The notes under the pieces were generated by a model. The model saw only the letters and a program-made list of their open reading frames with translations, did no database searches and had not been told where the DNA came from. Positions 35,547 through 43,790 of a DNA stretch of 64,000 nucleotides are shown here, piece by piece (positions within the stretch are counted from its first letter, which is position 1; every line of letters starts with the position of its first letter). The DNA is from Bradyrhizobium sp. URHD0069 (GTDB taxonomy: Bacteria; Pseudomonadota; Alphaproteobacteria; Rhizobiales; Xanthobacteraceae). Position numbers and translations under genes: made by a program. The DNA is taken from positions 25,645-89,644 of the forward strand of contig NZ_JNIJ01000031.1 in the NCBI RefSeq assembly GCF_000701345.1, written 5' to 3'.

Positions 35547-36935
35547 TCAGACCACCTTGGCGTTGGCAAGAATTGCCCGGGCGCGATCTCGTTGCGCATC
35601 GGAAATGGTCAAACGCTCTGCAAATTTCTCATCCAGGGGCGCGGTTGCGTCGATGCCCATCTTGGTGACGGTAAAGTTGTTCGGATCGGATGTCGGATCG
35701 ATGATCGCGGACTTCACACCCGGCACCATGAAGATATCCTTCTCGGCCCGCATCCGCGTTGCGACGGCCCACATCACGTCGTCCATATCGTAGATATCGA
35801 CGTCATCGTCCACGACAATCACATGCTTGGTATAGAGCTCGGTGCCAAGGGCCGTCAGCATCGCCATCTTCGGTTCGCCTTCCGCAATCTTCTTCATCGA
35901 TACGATTGCAAGAAACGCGCCACAGGTTTTGTGGGGAACATGCACGGCGCGAACATTCGGCAGATTGCGGCGCAGCGCATTCAGGATCTCGCCTTCCCGC
36001 GTGATGCAGGAAATCAGAATGTGATCGCGGGACATGCCTGACACAACACTATGGAAGTAGGCATCCCGCCGCATGCGAACGCGTTTCGCAACAAAAACGT
36101 TCTGCGTGCTGCGATATGATGCATAACCGGTAAATTCTCCGAACGGACCCTCGGGCTCATGCACACCGGCCAGAATTTCGCCCTCGATAACGATCTCGGC
36201 AGCTGCGGGAACCTCGATGTCGCCGACGCCGCAGCGGGCGAGGCGATACGGCTCACCGAACAACCCACCGATGATTTCGAATTTGCGGATATTTGGAGGA
36301 TACGCATAGACCATCGAGCCCATGTAGTGCAGCGGATGCACGCCGATCACGATGGCAGCGGGCAATGACTGCCCCTTTGCTTCGGCGCGACGATGGAATT
36401 CATACATCCGGCGACGCGAGTGGAGGGAAATCCCGAGCCGGTTTTTGCCCTTCAGCATCAACCTGTGAAAGCCCGTCGTATCGACGCCGGTTTCCGGATC
36501 GCGCGCGGTAATCTGCCCCGCAGTAATATACGGTGCGGCATCGACGGAGAATTGATATGGAATTGGCAACTTCGTCAGATCAATCTCGCTTCCTTCCAAG
36601 ACCACATCGTCGAAGGCGCCCTTGGCAACCACTTCGCACGGAATGTAATTCTGGCATCGATCGCGAAAAGCCGTCGGAAGATTTTGAACATCGCAATTAA
36701 GACTGCGCGCCAGCAATTTACGATTGCCCGCGATATTCGTGACGACCGGCATGTCGAAGCCGACGACGTTCTCGAATATGACAACCGGACTCTTGTTGAG
36801 ACGATCGAGCTCGAAAATCGTCGACGTCATTTCCAGTTGCTGGCTGACCGGCTCGCTAATCCTCAGAACGTCCCCTGCGTCCGCCTTCTCCGTCGCTTCG
36901 ATGAATCCACGCAAGCTTTGATTGTCTGCCGCCAA
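35547..36935 (-). CDS. UbiD-family prenyl-FMN-dependent (de)carboxylase
   Basis: The 462-residue protein carries the UbiD active-site glutamate pair: Glu262 and Glu267 in EGPFGEFTGY, five apart as in fungal Fdc1 (Glu277/Glu282). MPVVTNIAGNRKLLAR is the conserved N-terminal block. Such enzymes reversibly decarboxylate aromatic, heteroaromatic or alpha,beta-unsaturated acids using prenylated FMN. The substrate is not predictable; ubiquinone synthesis is unlikely because the gene sits with a dedicated importer and its own UbiX. It heads the ubiD-SBP-ATPase-permease-ubiX operon, about 40 bp after a 21-bp palindrome. Confidence 0.9.
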   Translation of the reverse strand: MAADNQSLRGFIEATEKADAGDVLRISEPVSQQLEMTSTIFELDRLNKSPVVIFENVVGFDMPVVTNIAGNRKLLARSLNCDVQNLPTAFRDRCQNYIPCEVVAKGAFDDVVLEGSEIDLTKLPIPYQFSVDAAPYITAGQITARDPETGVDTTGFHRLMLKGKNRLGISLHSRRRMYEFHRRAEAKGQSLPAAIVIGVHPLHYMGSMVYAYPPNIRKFEIIGGLFGEPYRLARCGVGDIEVPAAAEIVIEGEILAGVHEPEGPFGEFTGYASYRSTQNVFVAKRVRMRRDAYFHSVVSGMSRDHILISCITREGEILNALRRNLPNVRAVHVPHKTCGAFLAIVSMKKIAEGEPKMAMLTALGTELYTKHVIVVDDDVDIYDMDDVMWAVATRMRAEKDIFMVPGVKSAIIDPTSDPNNFTVTKMGIDATAPLDEKFAERLTISDAQRDRARAILANAKVV

Positions 36936-36973
36936 CGTAATCTCCCCGCTGCTTTTCGCCTTCTATTAAGTCA

Positions 36974-36994
36974 TCAGCTTATATTATAAGTTGA
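36974..36994. promoter_or_regulatory. 21-bp palindrome upstream of ubiD operon
   Basis: TCAGCTTATA, one T, TATAAGTTGA is a near-perfect palindrome (one mismatched pair) 39-59 bp before the ubiD ATG. Its position suits a repressor operator over the promoter. It is unrelated to the CTA-N4-TAG motif. The regulator may be the GntR/UTRA protein at 31.3 kb or the FadR-type one at 38.2 kb, but nothing proves either. Confidence 0.5.
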
Positions 36995-37145
36995 AGTGAG
37001 CAAGCGCAGGACTGCTCAAAATCCTTGCGGATTTGCATCGTTTTACGCAAAACATCGGCGCCACGATGCAAAATGGATGTTCTGTGATAGGCCTGCGCGA
37101 CGATTGCCGCATCGAAAGACACGCTGGCAACAGGCCCGGAGAGCG

Positions 37146-37345
37146 TTAGAAAGTACTTACAAGCCCGCCCGACAACGCCGCGAGATGCGCGCTCGGAAAT
37201 TCAACGTCTAAAATAAAGGCATAGGCCTTCAGATTACGCACTTCAGCCGTCGCGGCATCATCAGGTTCGCCTGGGTTCGTAGACGCGGTTTCCATCGCGC
37301 TCTGCTGCAAATGCTGGGCTTCCAGTTCTTCTGCGGCACGCGTTT
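37146..37345 (-). pseudogene. Truncated duplicate of the TIGR02444-type gene
   Basis: On the minus strand, codons read AEELEAQHLQQSAMETAS and, after a short stretch, LKAYAFILDVEFPSAHLAAL. These match the C-terminal third of the intact gene next door (AEELQAEHLQQTTMETAF and MKTYAHILNVEFPSAHLATL). The front two-thirds are missing; the open frame continues to about 37400 with unrelated sequence. This is a tandem copy reduced to its 3' end. It has no ribosome site of its own. Confidence 0.7.
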
Positions 37346-37525
37346 TACTGCCCTTTTTCCTATACCTTGCCGTACTGACCCGCCACGTTACATGCAACAT
37401 ACTGTCGCTGCCCTCGCTGAAGAGCGGCCAGCGGGGGAACCACGTCCGTTAGGATCTGCCGTCGAGGCGAAGTTTACCCAGTATTGCGCGAGCTGGTCCG
37501 AGAGCTTGCGATCTTCGCGAGAACG

Positions 37526-38014
37526 CTAGGTACGCGCCAGACGACCCAACAAGGTCGCGAGATGCGCGGACGGAAATTCAACGTTTAAAATATGGGCATA
37601 TGTCTTCATGTTGAACACTGCGGCCGTTTCGGCGTCATCAAGTTCACCGAGGTCCGCAAACGCCGTTTCCATGGTGGTTTGCTGCAAATGCTCGGCCTGC
37701 AATTCTTCTGCTTGCACGCGCTGGCGGAGTAAATCGACGTCTTGCGACGGCCACCCCGGCGCCGGAGTCTTGAGAAAATGTCTCACCGTTCGCAGCGGCC
37801 GCACGACGTTCATTTGCCAGGTTTGCACAAGTTCGATCACGTTACGAACGTCACCATCGCTTAATCGCCGCCCCCTATATGCCTGCCAAAGCCCATAGAG
37901 CACGATGTTGACGTCCGCTCCGAAGCGATCTTGAAGATCAAGACAAGCATTTCCTACTTCCGGTTGGGAGTAGAATTTTAAAGAGAAGGTCCAGAATGAC
38001 ATGGTGTCTTGCAT
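37526..38014 (-). CDS. TIGR02444-family protein of unknown function
   Basis: About 162 residues from the ATG at 38014. The front MSFWTFSLKFYSQPEVGNACLDLQDRFGADVNIVLYGLW is the typical opening of TIGR02444 proteins, a proteobacterial family without known function, followed by helical sequence (LQAEHLQQTTMETAF) and the C-terminus duplicated in the adjacent pseudogene. There is no signal or membrane segment. An upstream ATG (38053) exists; the ribosome site is poor for both. Confidence 0.78.
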   Translation of the reverse strand: MQDTMSFWTFSLKFYSQPEVGNACLDLQDRFGADVNIVLYGLWQAYRGRRLSDGDVRNVIELVQTWQMNVVRPLRTVRHFLKTPAPGWPSQDVDLLRQRVQAEELQAEHLQQTTMETAFADLGELDDAETAAVFNMKTYAHILNVEFPSAHLATLLGRLART

Positions 38015-38165
38015 ATTCCGACCGCCAGTTTGCAGCATCCGCGTAACCCGCATATCATGACATTGCGAGCCGGATACCTACTGAATTCAATCGAGAGCAG
38101 ATTTCAAGAGAGCGTTCCGAGCCGGTGTGATAACACTCATTCCATCATCAACATCCGCAAACCGG

Positions 38166-38200
38166 AATTTATGGCACGACAATTTATGGCACGACAATGA
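38166..38200 (+). repeat. 15-bp tandem duplication and 9-codon leader ORF at regulator start
   Basis: AATTTATGGCACGAC occurs twice in direct succession (38166-38180 and 38181-38195), immediately before the start codon at 38197. Each copy holds an ATG; the first opens a 9-codon frame (MARQFMARQ) whose TGA overlaps the regulator's ATG as ATGA. No Shine-Dalgarno is visible directly upstream of 38197, so translation could depend on this coupling. Confidence 0.6.
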
Positions 38201-38949
38201 CGCACAAACAGGCTCAGCGCATCACCGTTTCACACAACTTGACGGATCGTATCACACTGATGCTGCGCAATGACATTGTCAGCGGCAAGTATCAACCCGG
38301 GCGACAGTTGCCGGCCGGAAAGGATCTCAGCGATTTGTTTGGGGTTAGCATCACTGTCGTTCGCGAGGCACTTTCGCGCCTGAAGTCGGACGGCTTGGTT
38401 GCATCACACCAGGGCAAGGGCGTGTTCGTGGAGAATGATGCCAGGGCCCGCCCCTTCAGATTGGCAAGTCCGACCGGAAAACAGAGCTCATTGCTTCATA
38501 TTTTTGAATTGCGCATGGCGGTTGAAATGCAAGCTGCAATTCTGGCGGCGCAACGGCGCAAGCTGAGCGACCTCAAAGCAATGGCGAAGTGTCTCAAGGA
38601 GATGGAGCCCGCTCGAAAACCGTTTGAGCAGGCCCTTGCCTCGGACATCGCCTTTCATCTCGCCATCGCGGAAGCAACACAGAACCCCCTGATTGTGAGC
38701 TTTATGCAATTTCTCCAGCCGCATTTGTATGAGTCCATCTCGAAAGCCCGCCGCAACTCGGCCAAAAAGATCGAGACCGAGACCATCGCCTACAAGGACC
38801 ATTACGCGATTTACGAAGCGATTGCCGCGTCCGACGCTCATCGCGCGCGGCTGGCCGTCCGGCGCGTGCTGGAAGGCAGTCTCCGGCGACTCAACCGCAG
38901 TGGCCAGCTTGAGGACAAGCGGGCCTCCTTTACCGCGAAGCGCGTATAG
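38197..38949 (+). CDS. GntR-family regulator, FadR/FCD type
   Basis: 250 residues. The winged helix runs from LTDRITLMLRNDIVSGKYQPG to FGVSITVVREALSRLKSDGLVASHQGKGVFV, and the helical FCD sensor domain (LLHIFELRMAVEMQAAILAA, then FHLAIAEATQNPLI with metal-binding His) follows. FCD proteins sense organic acids or related metabolites. Its stop is 15 bp before operator site E. This is the only regulator gene directly touching one of the shared sites and the best candidate to bind all five (inference). Confidence 0.9.
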   Translation: MTHKQAQRITVSHNLTDRITLMLRNDIVSGKYQPGRQLPAGKDLSDLFGVSITVVREALSRLKSDGLVASHQGKGVFVENDARARPFRLASPTGKQSSLLHIFELRMAVEMQAAILAAQRRKLSDLKAMAKCLKEMEPARKPFEQALASDIAFHLAIAEATQNPLIVSFMQFLQPHLYESISKARRNSAKKIETETIAYKDHYAIYEAIAASDAHRARLAVRRVLEGSLRRLNRSGQLEDKRASFTAKRV

Positions 38950-38963
38950 CCTTACGGCTGATA

Positions 38964-38989
38964 CTATCATTCTGATTATAGTATGATAG
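38964..38989. promoter_or_regulatory. Shared palindromic operator, site E (M20 hydrolase)
   Basis: CTATCATTCTG (38964-38974), four bases, TAGTATGATAG (38979-38989). Read on the minus strand it aligns with site A over 24 positions with only five differences. It lies 139-164 bp upstream of the M20 hydrolase ATG and directly behind the FadR-type regulator gene. Confidence 0.65.
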
Positions 38990-39127
38990 CTTGAACGAGG
39001 TTAAGCCCTTTCGGCGCGCGAATTTGCCTGCAACAGGCGGGTTCCGATATTTCGGCGCGCGTCCTGGTCTTAGCATTCACGGGCTTATCCGCCCGATGTA
39101 GTTCAATGTCTAACTGTTGAGGCCACT

Positions 39128-40417
39128 ATGACCGATACCACTCGTCAAAAAATTCTCGATACCATCGACAAAAACCGCGACAGGGCCATTACGTTTCTGC
39201 AAGACATGATCCGCATCCCGAGCGTCACCGGCGATGAGGCGGCTATTCAGCGCTTCTTGTCGGATTACATGCGCAAGATCGGCCTCGATGTCGATATGTG
39301 GGAGACCGACTGGGAGAAACTCAAGCAGCATCCCGGCTATCGTCCGGTGAATCGCGGTTACGAGGGGCGTCCAAACATCGTCGCAACCCTGAAGGGAACG
39401 GGTGGCGGACGATCCCTGCTGCTCAACGGACATACGGATGTGATTCCCGTCGGCGACGGCTCCGGCTGGAGCGACGACCCCTGGTCGGCATCGATCAAGA
39501 ATGGCCGCATCTATGGCCGCGGCTCCTGCGACATGAAGAGCGGTGTTGCCAGTCACATCCTCGCGGTTGAATTTCTGAAACAACTTGGCTTGACGCCAAA
39601 GGGCGATGTTCTCATCAACGTCGTCATCGATGAGGAGGTGAGCGGACACGGCACGCTCGACACCGTTATTCGCGGCTATAAGGCGGATGCGGGTATTTCC
39701 GGCGAAACCAGCGATCTCGCCGTCCAGCCCGCCTGCATCGGCCGCATCTGGTTCGAGATCGAAATTCAAGGCAAGCCCGCCGGAATCCAGAAGCGCTACG
39801 AGGGCATTAGTGGAATTGATCTCGGCAACAAGGTCGCAGCCGCGGTCGCAGATCTCGAAAAGACGCGTGTAGCGACGGTCAAGCATCCACTTTACCCGAA
39901 TGCGCTAGATTCCCTGCCGTGCATCGTCGGTAGCTTCTCGGCCGGCAATTATCCCAGTGCGTTTCCGGCGACCTGCTTGTTGAAGGGCAGCATCGGTACC
40001 GTTCCCGGCGAGGATCATGAGGGGGTAAAGCAGAGCCTCGTTGATCAAATTCATCGCGCGGCCCAGGCAGACCCTTGGATGAAACTTCACCCGCCTAAGG
40101 TTCGGTTCGTTGGATATGACGCCCAAGCCTCGGAAATTCCGCGCGATCATTCGATTGTTCACACCGTCTCAAAAACCTATAAAGAGGTCACGGGAAAAGA
40201 CCCGGTAATTAGCGGGCGCCAAGGCGCCGCCGATACACGTTTTCTGAATCTTTATGCTGATACACCGACCGTGATCTTTGGCCCCGGTTCGACGGCCGTC
40301 ATGCACTCCGACGACGAATATGTTTCGGTCGATGACTACATCACGTCCATCAAGGTGATGGCTTTGAGCATATTCGATTGGTGCAATTCGGAGCCGAATA
40401 CCGCGGCTAAGAAGTAA
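39128..40417 (+). CDS. M20-family metallohydrolase (ArgE/DapE-like)
   Basis: A 429-residue cytosolic hydrolase. Metal-binding motifs are in order: LLLNGHTDVIPVGDG, GRGSCDMKSG (shared Asp), NVVIDEEVSGHG (catalytic Glu and metal Glu) and near the end VMHSDDEYVS (metal His). It removes an acyl or aminoacyl group from an amide-linked substrate such as an N-acyl amino acid; the exact substrate is unknown. GAGG precedes the ATG at 6 nt. It is transcribed away from, and probably controlled through, site E. Confidence 0.9.
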   Translation: MTDTTRQKILDTIDKNRDRAITFLQDMIRIPSVTGDEAAIQRFLSDYMRKIGLDVDMWETDWEKLKQHPGYRPVNRGYEGRPNIVATLKGTGGGRSLLLNGHTDVIPVGDGSGWSDDPWSASIKNGRIYGRGSCDMKSGVASHILAVEFLKQLGLTPKGDVLINVVIDEEVSGHGTLDTVIRGYKADAGISGETSDLAVQPACIGRIWFEIEIQGKPAGIQKRYEGISGIDLGNKVAAAVADLEKTRVATVKHPLYPNALDSLPCIVGSFSAGNYPSAFPATCLLKGSIGTVPGEDHEGVKQSLVDQIHRAAQADPWMKLHPPKVRFVGYDAQASEIPRDHSIVHTVSKTYKEVTGKDPVISGRQGAADTRFLNLYADTPTVIFGPGSTAVMHSDDEYVSVDDYITSIKVMALSIFDWCNSEPNTAAKK

Positions 40418-40452
40418 TTCGATTTCTGGCGAGCGTTCCGGCAAAAGAGTCC

Positions 40453-40496
40453 AGGGAATGGATGTCTTGTCTTGCATCGCATGACATCCGTTCCCT
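40453..40496. terminator. Imperfect hairpin between convergent genes
   Basis: AGGGAATGGATGTC (40453-40466) pairs with GACATCCGTTCCCT (40483-40496) with a single G-T-type mismatch, around a 16-base loop. It lies between the ends of the M20 hydrolase (+) and flavin reductase (-) genes, so it could terminate both; there is no T-run. Confidence 0.5.
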
Positions 40497-40698
40497 GCAT
40501 CTACCTATGCCTGGCGCGACTACCGGGAATGTGAGCATCTACCGGCGTCGATTAGAGCCAGGAAATCGCGGAGCGGCTGAATGAACGCCAACAAGAGCTC
40601 AGGCGGCCTCAACGGCGGAAACGAGCCAAGTGCGTGTCCCCCAACGCGGGTCGACAGTCCCGTCCCGGGTACCCGATAGTCGCCAAGCTCCGCCTGAC

Positions 40699-41238
40699 TC
40701 AAGACGCGACGCGGGTAATCTGATCACCTGGATGATCGCTCGCGATGCGATATCGCCCTTGTGCGAACAAGAGCGCATTTCGCTCGAACTGTACGGCCCG
40801 CCACACACGACCAACGACGATCAGATGGTCGCCGCCTCGATGCTGGGACTCCGTTCCACATTCAAAAAAGGCCGCAACACCGTCCAGGATTGGCGCGCCA
40901 TTTTTACCTTTGGTCCACGGGACGGTTGAGAATTTGTCGCCGCCCGATTTACCGAAATGGCGCGATAATAATATCTGATCCTCCGCAAGTACGTTGATGG
41001 CAAAGTTCGCCGCGCCGCTAAACTTGGCGAAGCTGGTCGACGATTCGCCGATCGACCACAAAATAAGCGGTGGGCTTAAAGAGACTGAGGCAAACGAATT
41101 GACTGTCAGGCCGACAAGTTCGTCACCGATATTCGCAGTAACCACCGTTACGCCCGTCGCAAATTGCCCAAGACAATTGCGAAAAGCCTGTGGCTCGACG
41201 GCGGGATCCCCGTCAAAGGCGGCAACACACTGATTCAT
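40699..41238 (-). CDS. Flavin reductase family protein
   Basis: A 179-residue FMN/FAD reductase of the HpaC/NtaB type: FRNCLGQFATGVTVVTA, LTVNSFASVSLSPPLILWSI and FAINVLAEDQILLSRHF are its flavin-binding motifs, and GGDHLIVVGRVW the C-terminal one. It would provide reduced FMN to the monooxygenase encoded just upstream; the two genes overlap by 4 bp. It is the last gene of the operon that starts with GntR regulator and ABC importer. Confidence 0.92.
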   Translation of the reverse strand: MNQCVAAFDGDPAVEPQAFRNCLGQFATGVTVVTANIGDELVGLTVNSFASVSLSPPLILWSIGESSTSFAKFSGAANFAINVLAEDQILLSRHFGKSGGDKFSTVPWTKGKNGAPILDGVAAFFECGTESQHRGGDHLIVVGRVWRAVQFERNALLFAQGRYRIASDHPGDQITRVAS

Positions 41239-42623
41239 TGTAGTTCCTTGTGCGCAGAAGCCTCACTTAATGCCTTCGAAGAACGGCGTGCGGGCGCATT
41301 TCTGCTAGTCGGGCGCTTGAGGCCCAAATTCTCCCGCAACGTCCGGCCGGTATATTCGGTCCGGAACAAGCCGCGGTTCTGAAGCTCTGGAATGATCCTG
41401 ACGATGAATTCGTCAAGGCCGGCCGGCAGGACCGGCGGCTGGATCAGATAGCCATCGACGCCGCGATTCAAAAACCATTTCTCCATCTGGTCGACAATCG
41501 CGGTTGGCGTTCCCTTGACTGTTCTTTGTCCACGGCCAGTGCCGAAATTTTCGTACATCTGGCGCAAAGTCGGCTTATCCTTGAACAGATAAGACACGCG
41601 CGAATTGGTTTTCTGCATCTCCTGAGAAACGATGTGATCCGGAAGGGGCTCATCCACATCGTAGTCGCTCAGGTCGAGGCCACCGAGCGCAGTTGAGAGT
41701 AATTCTTTGCCTACCTCAGGATGGATCAGGCTTTGGAGGTACTTTATCTTCTCGTCCGCATCCTTTTCGCTGTCCGCCACCACGACGTTTAGCCCGGGCA
41801 TAACGACCAAGTCGTCATCGGTGCGTCCGTACTTCGCGGCGTGATCCTTCAATTCCCGGTAAAACTTCTGTGCCTGCTCCAGATCGTGCAGCGGCGTGAA
41901 GATGACCTCGGCGATCTGCGCCGCGAGCTCCTTGCCGGTATCTGACGCACTGGCCTGAAAGATCACCGGATAGCCCTGCGGCGGTCGGGCAACATTCAAG
42001 GGTCCGCGAACCGAGAAATGCTTGTCTTTGTGATTCAGGTAATGAATCTTGGCGGCATCGAAGTAAAGCGCGGACGCGCGATCCCGCACAAACGCATCGT
42101 CGTCCCAGCTATCCCACAGCCCTTTCGTCACCTTTACGAATTCGTCGGCCCGCTCATAGCGTTCGCTATGACCGAAATGAGCATCTCTGCCGAAGTTGAA
42201 GGCCTCGGATGGGTTCGAGGAAGTCACAACGTTCCATCCCGAACGCCCGCCGCTCATGTGGTCAAGCGACGCAAACCTGCGCGCGACCTGATAGGGTTCG
42301 TTGAAGCTTGTCGTTGCTGTTGCCACGAGCCCAATGTTTTTCGTCACCGCCGCGAGGCCCGCCAGCAATGTCACTGGATCAAAGTAGGCCATATATTGCG
42401 GCCAGCGACGTAGCGCCTGAAGGTTACCATCCCGCGTCGCGATCGCATCAGCAAGGAAGATCAGGTCAAACTTCGCATTTTCGGCAGCCTGCGTCATCTG
42501 TACATAATGCGAGAAGTTCGTTCCCGCATCGATCTGAGACCCCGGAGCCAGCCACGCCGCGACGTGGTGCCCGGTCGGGTGAAAGAAAGCCCCCAGCTTC
42601 ATCAGGTCTTTACGTTTTGTCAC
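41235..42623 (-). CDS. NtaA/SnaA/DszA-type FMNH2-dependent monooxygenase
   Basis: A 462-residue luciferase-like enzyme of the NtaA branch, recognised by MKLGAFFHPTGHHVAAW, ENAKFDLIFLADA, MSGGRSGWNVVTSSNPSEAFNFG and VSYLFKDKPTLRQMYENFGTG. Family members use FMNH2 and oxygen to cut C-N or C-S bonds (nitrilotriacetate, EDTA, dibenzothiophene sulfone, dimethyl sulfide). The overlap with a flavin reductase and the preceding ABC importer indicates a two-component monooxygenase for an imported compound, which I cannot name. Confidence 0.9.
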   Translation of the reverse strand: MTKRKDLMKLGAFFHPTGHHVAAWLAPGSQIDAGTNFSHYVQMTQAAENAKFDLIFLADAIATRDGNLQALRRWPQYMAYFDPVTLLAGLAAVTKNIGLVATATTSFNEPYQVARRFASLDHMSGGRSGWNVVTSSNPSEAFNFGRDAHFGHSERYERADEFVKVTKGLWDSWDDDAFVRDRASALYFDAAKIHYLNHKDKHFSVRGPLNVARPPQGYPVIFQASASDTGKELAAQIAEVIFTPLHDLEQAQKFYRELKDHAAKYGRTDDDLVVMPGLNVVVADSEKDADEKIKYLQSLIHPEVGKELLSTALGGLDLSDYDVDEPLPDHIVSQEMQKTNSRVSYLFKDKPTLRQMYENFGTGRGQRTVKGTPTAIVDQMEKWFLNRGVDGYLIQPPVLPAGLDEFIVRIIPELQNRGLFRTEYTGRTLRENLGLKRPTSRNAPARRSSKALSEASAHKELQ

Positions 42624-42690
42624 GTTTCCTCCCTGCGCAATATCCGCGCCTATATTGGGGATGCGGCCTACCGCATCCAGTCAGCGGCTC

Positions 42691-43746
42691 TCACCAGTTC
42701 GAGGACTTTGCGTTTTCCTCGATTTTCTTCTGATCAAAATTGTTGATCTCGGAGATGAACTGGTTGGTATAGGCGGCCTCTACATTGAAGTTCTTCGGAA
42801 TCAGCCCTTCCTGAATCGAGATGTCAGCCATCCGCTTCCACACCGCTGGAACGTTCTCGCCCCACTTCACCCCAGGCTCTCGTTTGGTGAGATCAAAGCG
42901 GGAATTAAAAATGTGACGCCCCTCACGAAACGTTTCGTCGTTCATGACAGAGGGCTTTGTTTCCGGATACATTTTCCAGTGATTGCGCAGTGTCGCATCT
43001 GGATTTGCCAATCCAAAGACGGATGATTTGGCAATGCCGCGCGCAACCTTGATGACGAGATCCGGATTTTTCGCGATCGTCTCCTCGCGCGCAACGATGA
43101 CATTTCCGAGAATTTCATTGAGCCAGGGCGGATCGATATAGCGGAGCTTGAATCCGTTGTTCTCCAGAGATGCAATCACGGTGTCCCAGGCGGCCCATCC
43201 ATCGACCACGTTCTGCCGGAATGCATTGGCGGCCTGGCCGCCGATACCAATCGACAGCCATTTAACATTCGTTTGCGGATCAACGCCGGCGGACGCCAGT
43301 GCGGCGCGCGCATAGGGGGCGGAACCGGCCGACATGTCGGGTACACCCAATGTCTTGTCCTTGAAGTCGGCAAGCGTCTTGATGGTGCTGTTTTCGGGAA
43401 CCACGATCCGATAGATCGACTGCCGTGCGTAAACGTAGACGGCTTTCACCTTCAGACCTTTGGCGCGCGCGATGAGAAGCGCATCGCCTCCAACCGTCGC
43501 GAACTCCACCTGTCCGCTCGCGACTTGCTGAATGCCGGCAGTCGCACCCGACAACCCCACAACGTCGACATCGAGCCCTTCGTCTTTCCAGTAGCCTTGT
43601 GCGAGCGGAATTGACGATTGTGCGGCGTGTCCAACCGATATGTTGGAGGTGGCGACGGCATATGTCACTTTTTCCGCGGCTTCTGCCGGCGCCATCGCAA
43701 ACAGCGCCATCGACATTAAGCACACAGACAAGCCAATTCGCTGCAT
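42691..43746 (-). CDS. ABC transporter substrate-binding protein (SsuA/TauA type)
   Basis: ATG at 43746 has GGGGAT just before it. The 351-residue product has a signal peptide (MQRIGLSVCLMSMALFAMAP, cleavage near AEAA) and a NMT1-like binding domain: SIPLAQGYWKDEGLDVDVVGL and VASGQVEFATVGGDALLIARA. The ligand is unknown; sulfonates, nitrilotriacetate-like chelators or aromatic amines would suit the downstream monooxygenase. Genes before and after it are spaced by 44 and 67 bp. Confidence 0.88.
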   Translation of the reverse strand: MQRIGLSVCLMSMALFAMAPAEAAEKVTYAVATSNISVGHAAQSSIPLAQGYWKDEGLDVDVVGLSGATAGIQQVASGQVEFATVGGDALLIARAKGLKVKAVYVYARQSIYRIVVPENSTIKTLADFKDKTLGVPDMSAGSAPYARAALASAGVDPQTNVKWLSIGIGGQAANAFRQNVVDGWAAWDTVIASLENNGFKLRYIDPPWLNEILGNVIVAREETIAKNPDLVIKVARGIAKSSVFGLANPDATLRNHWKMYPETKPSVMNDETFREGRHIFNSRFDLTKREPGVKWGENVPAVWKRMADISIQEGLIPKNFNVEAAYTNQFISEINNFDQKKIEENAKSSNW

Positions 43747-43790
43747 ATGATATCCCCGTGAGTTATCAATCATGATTTGGTCCCGTTGTT

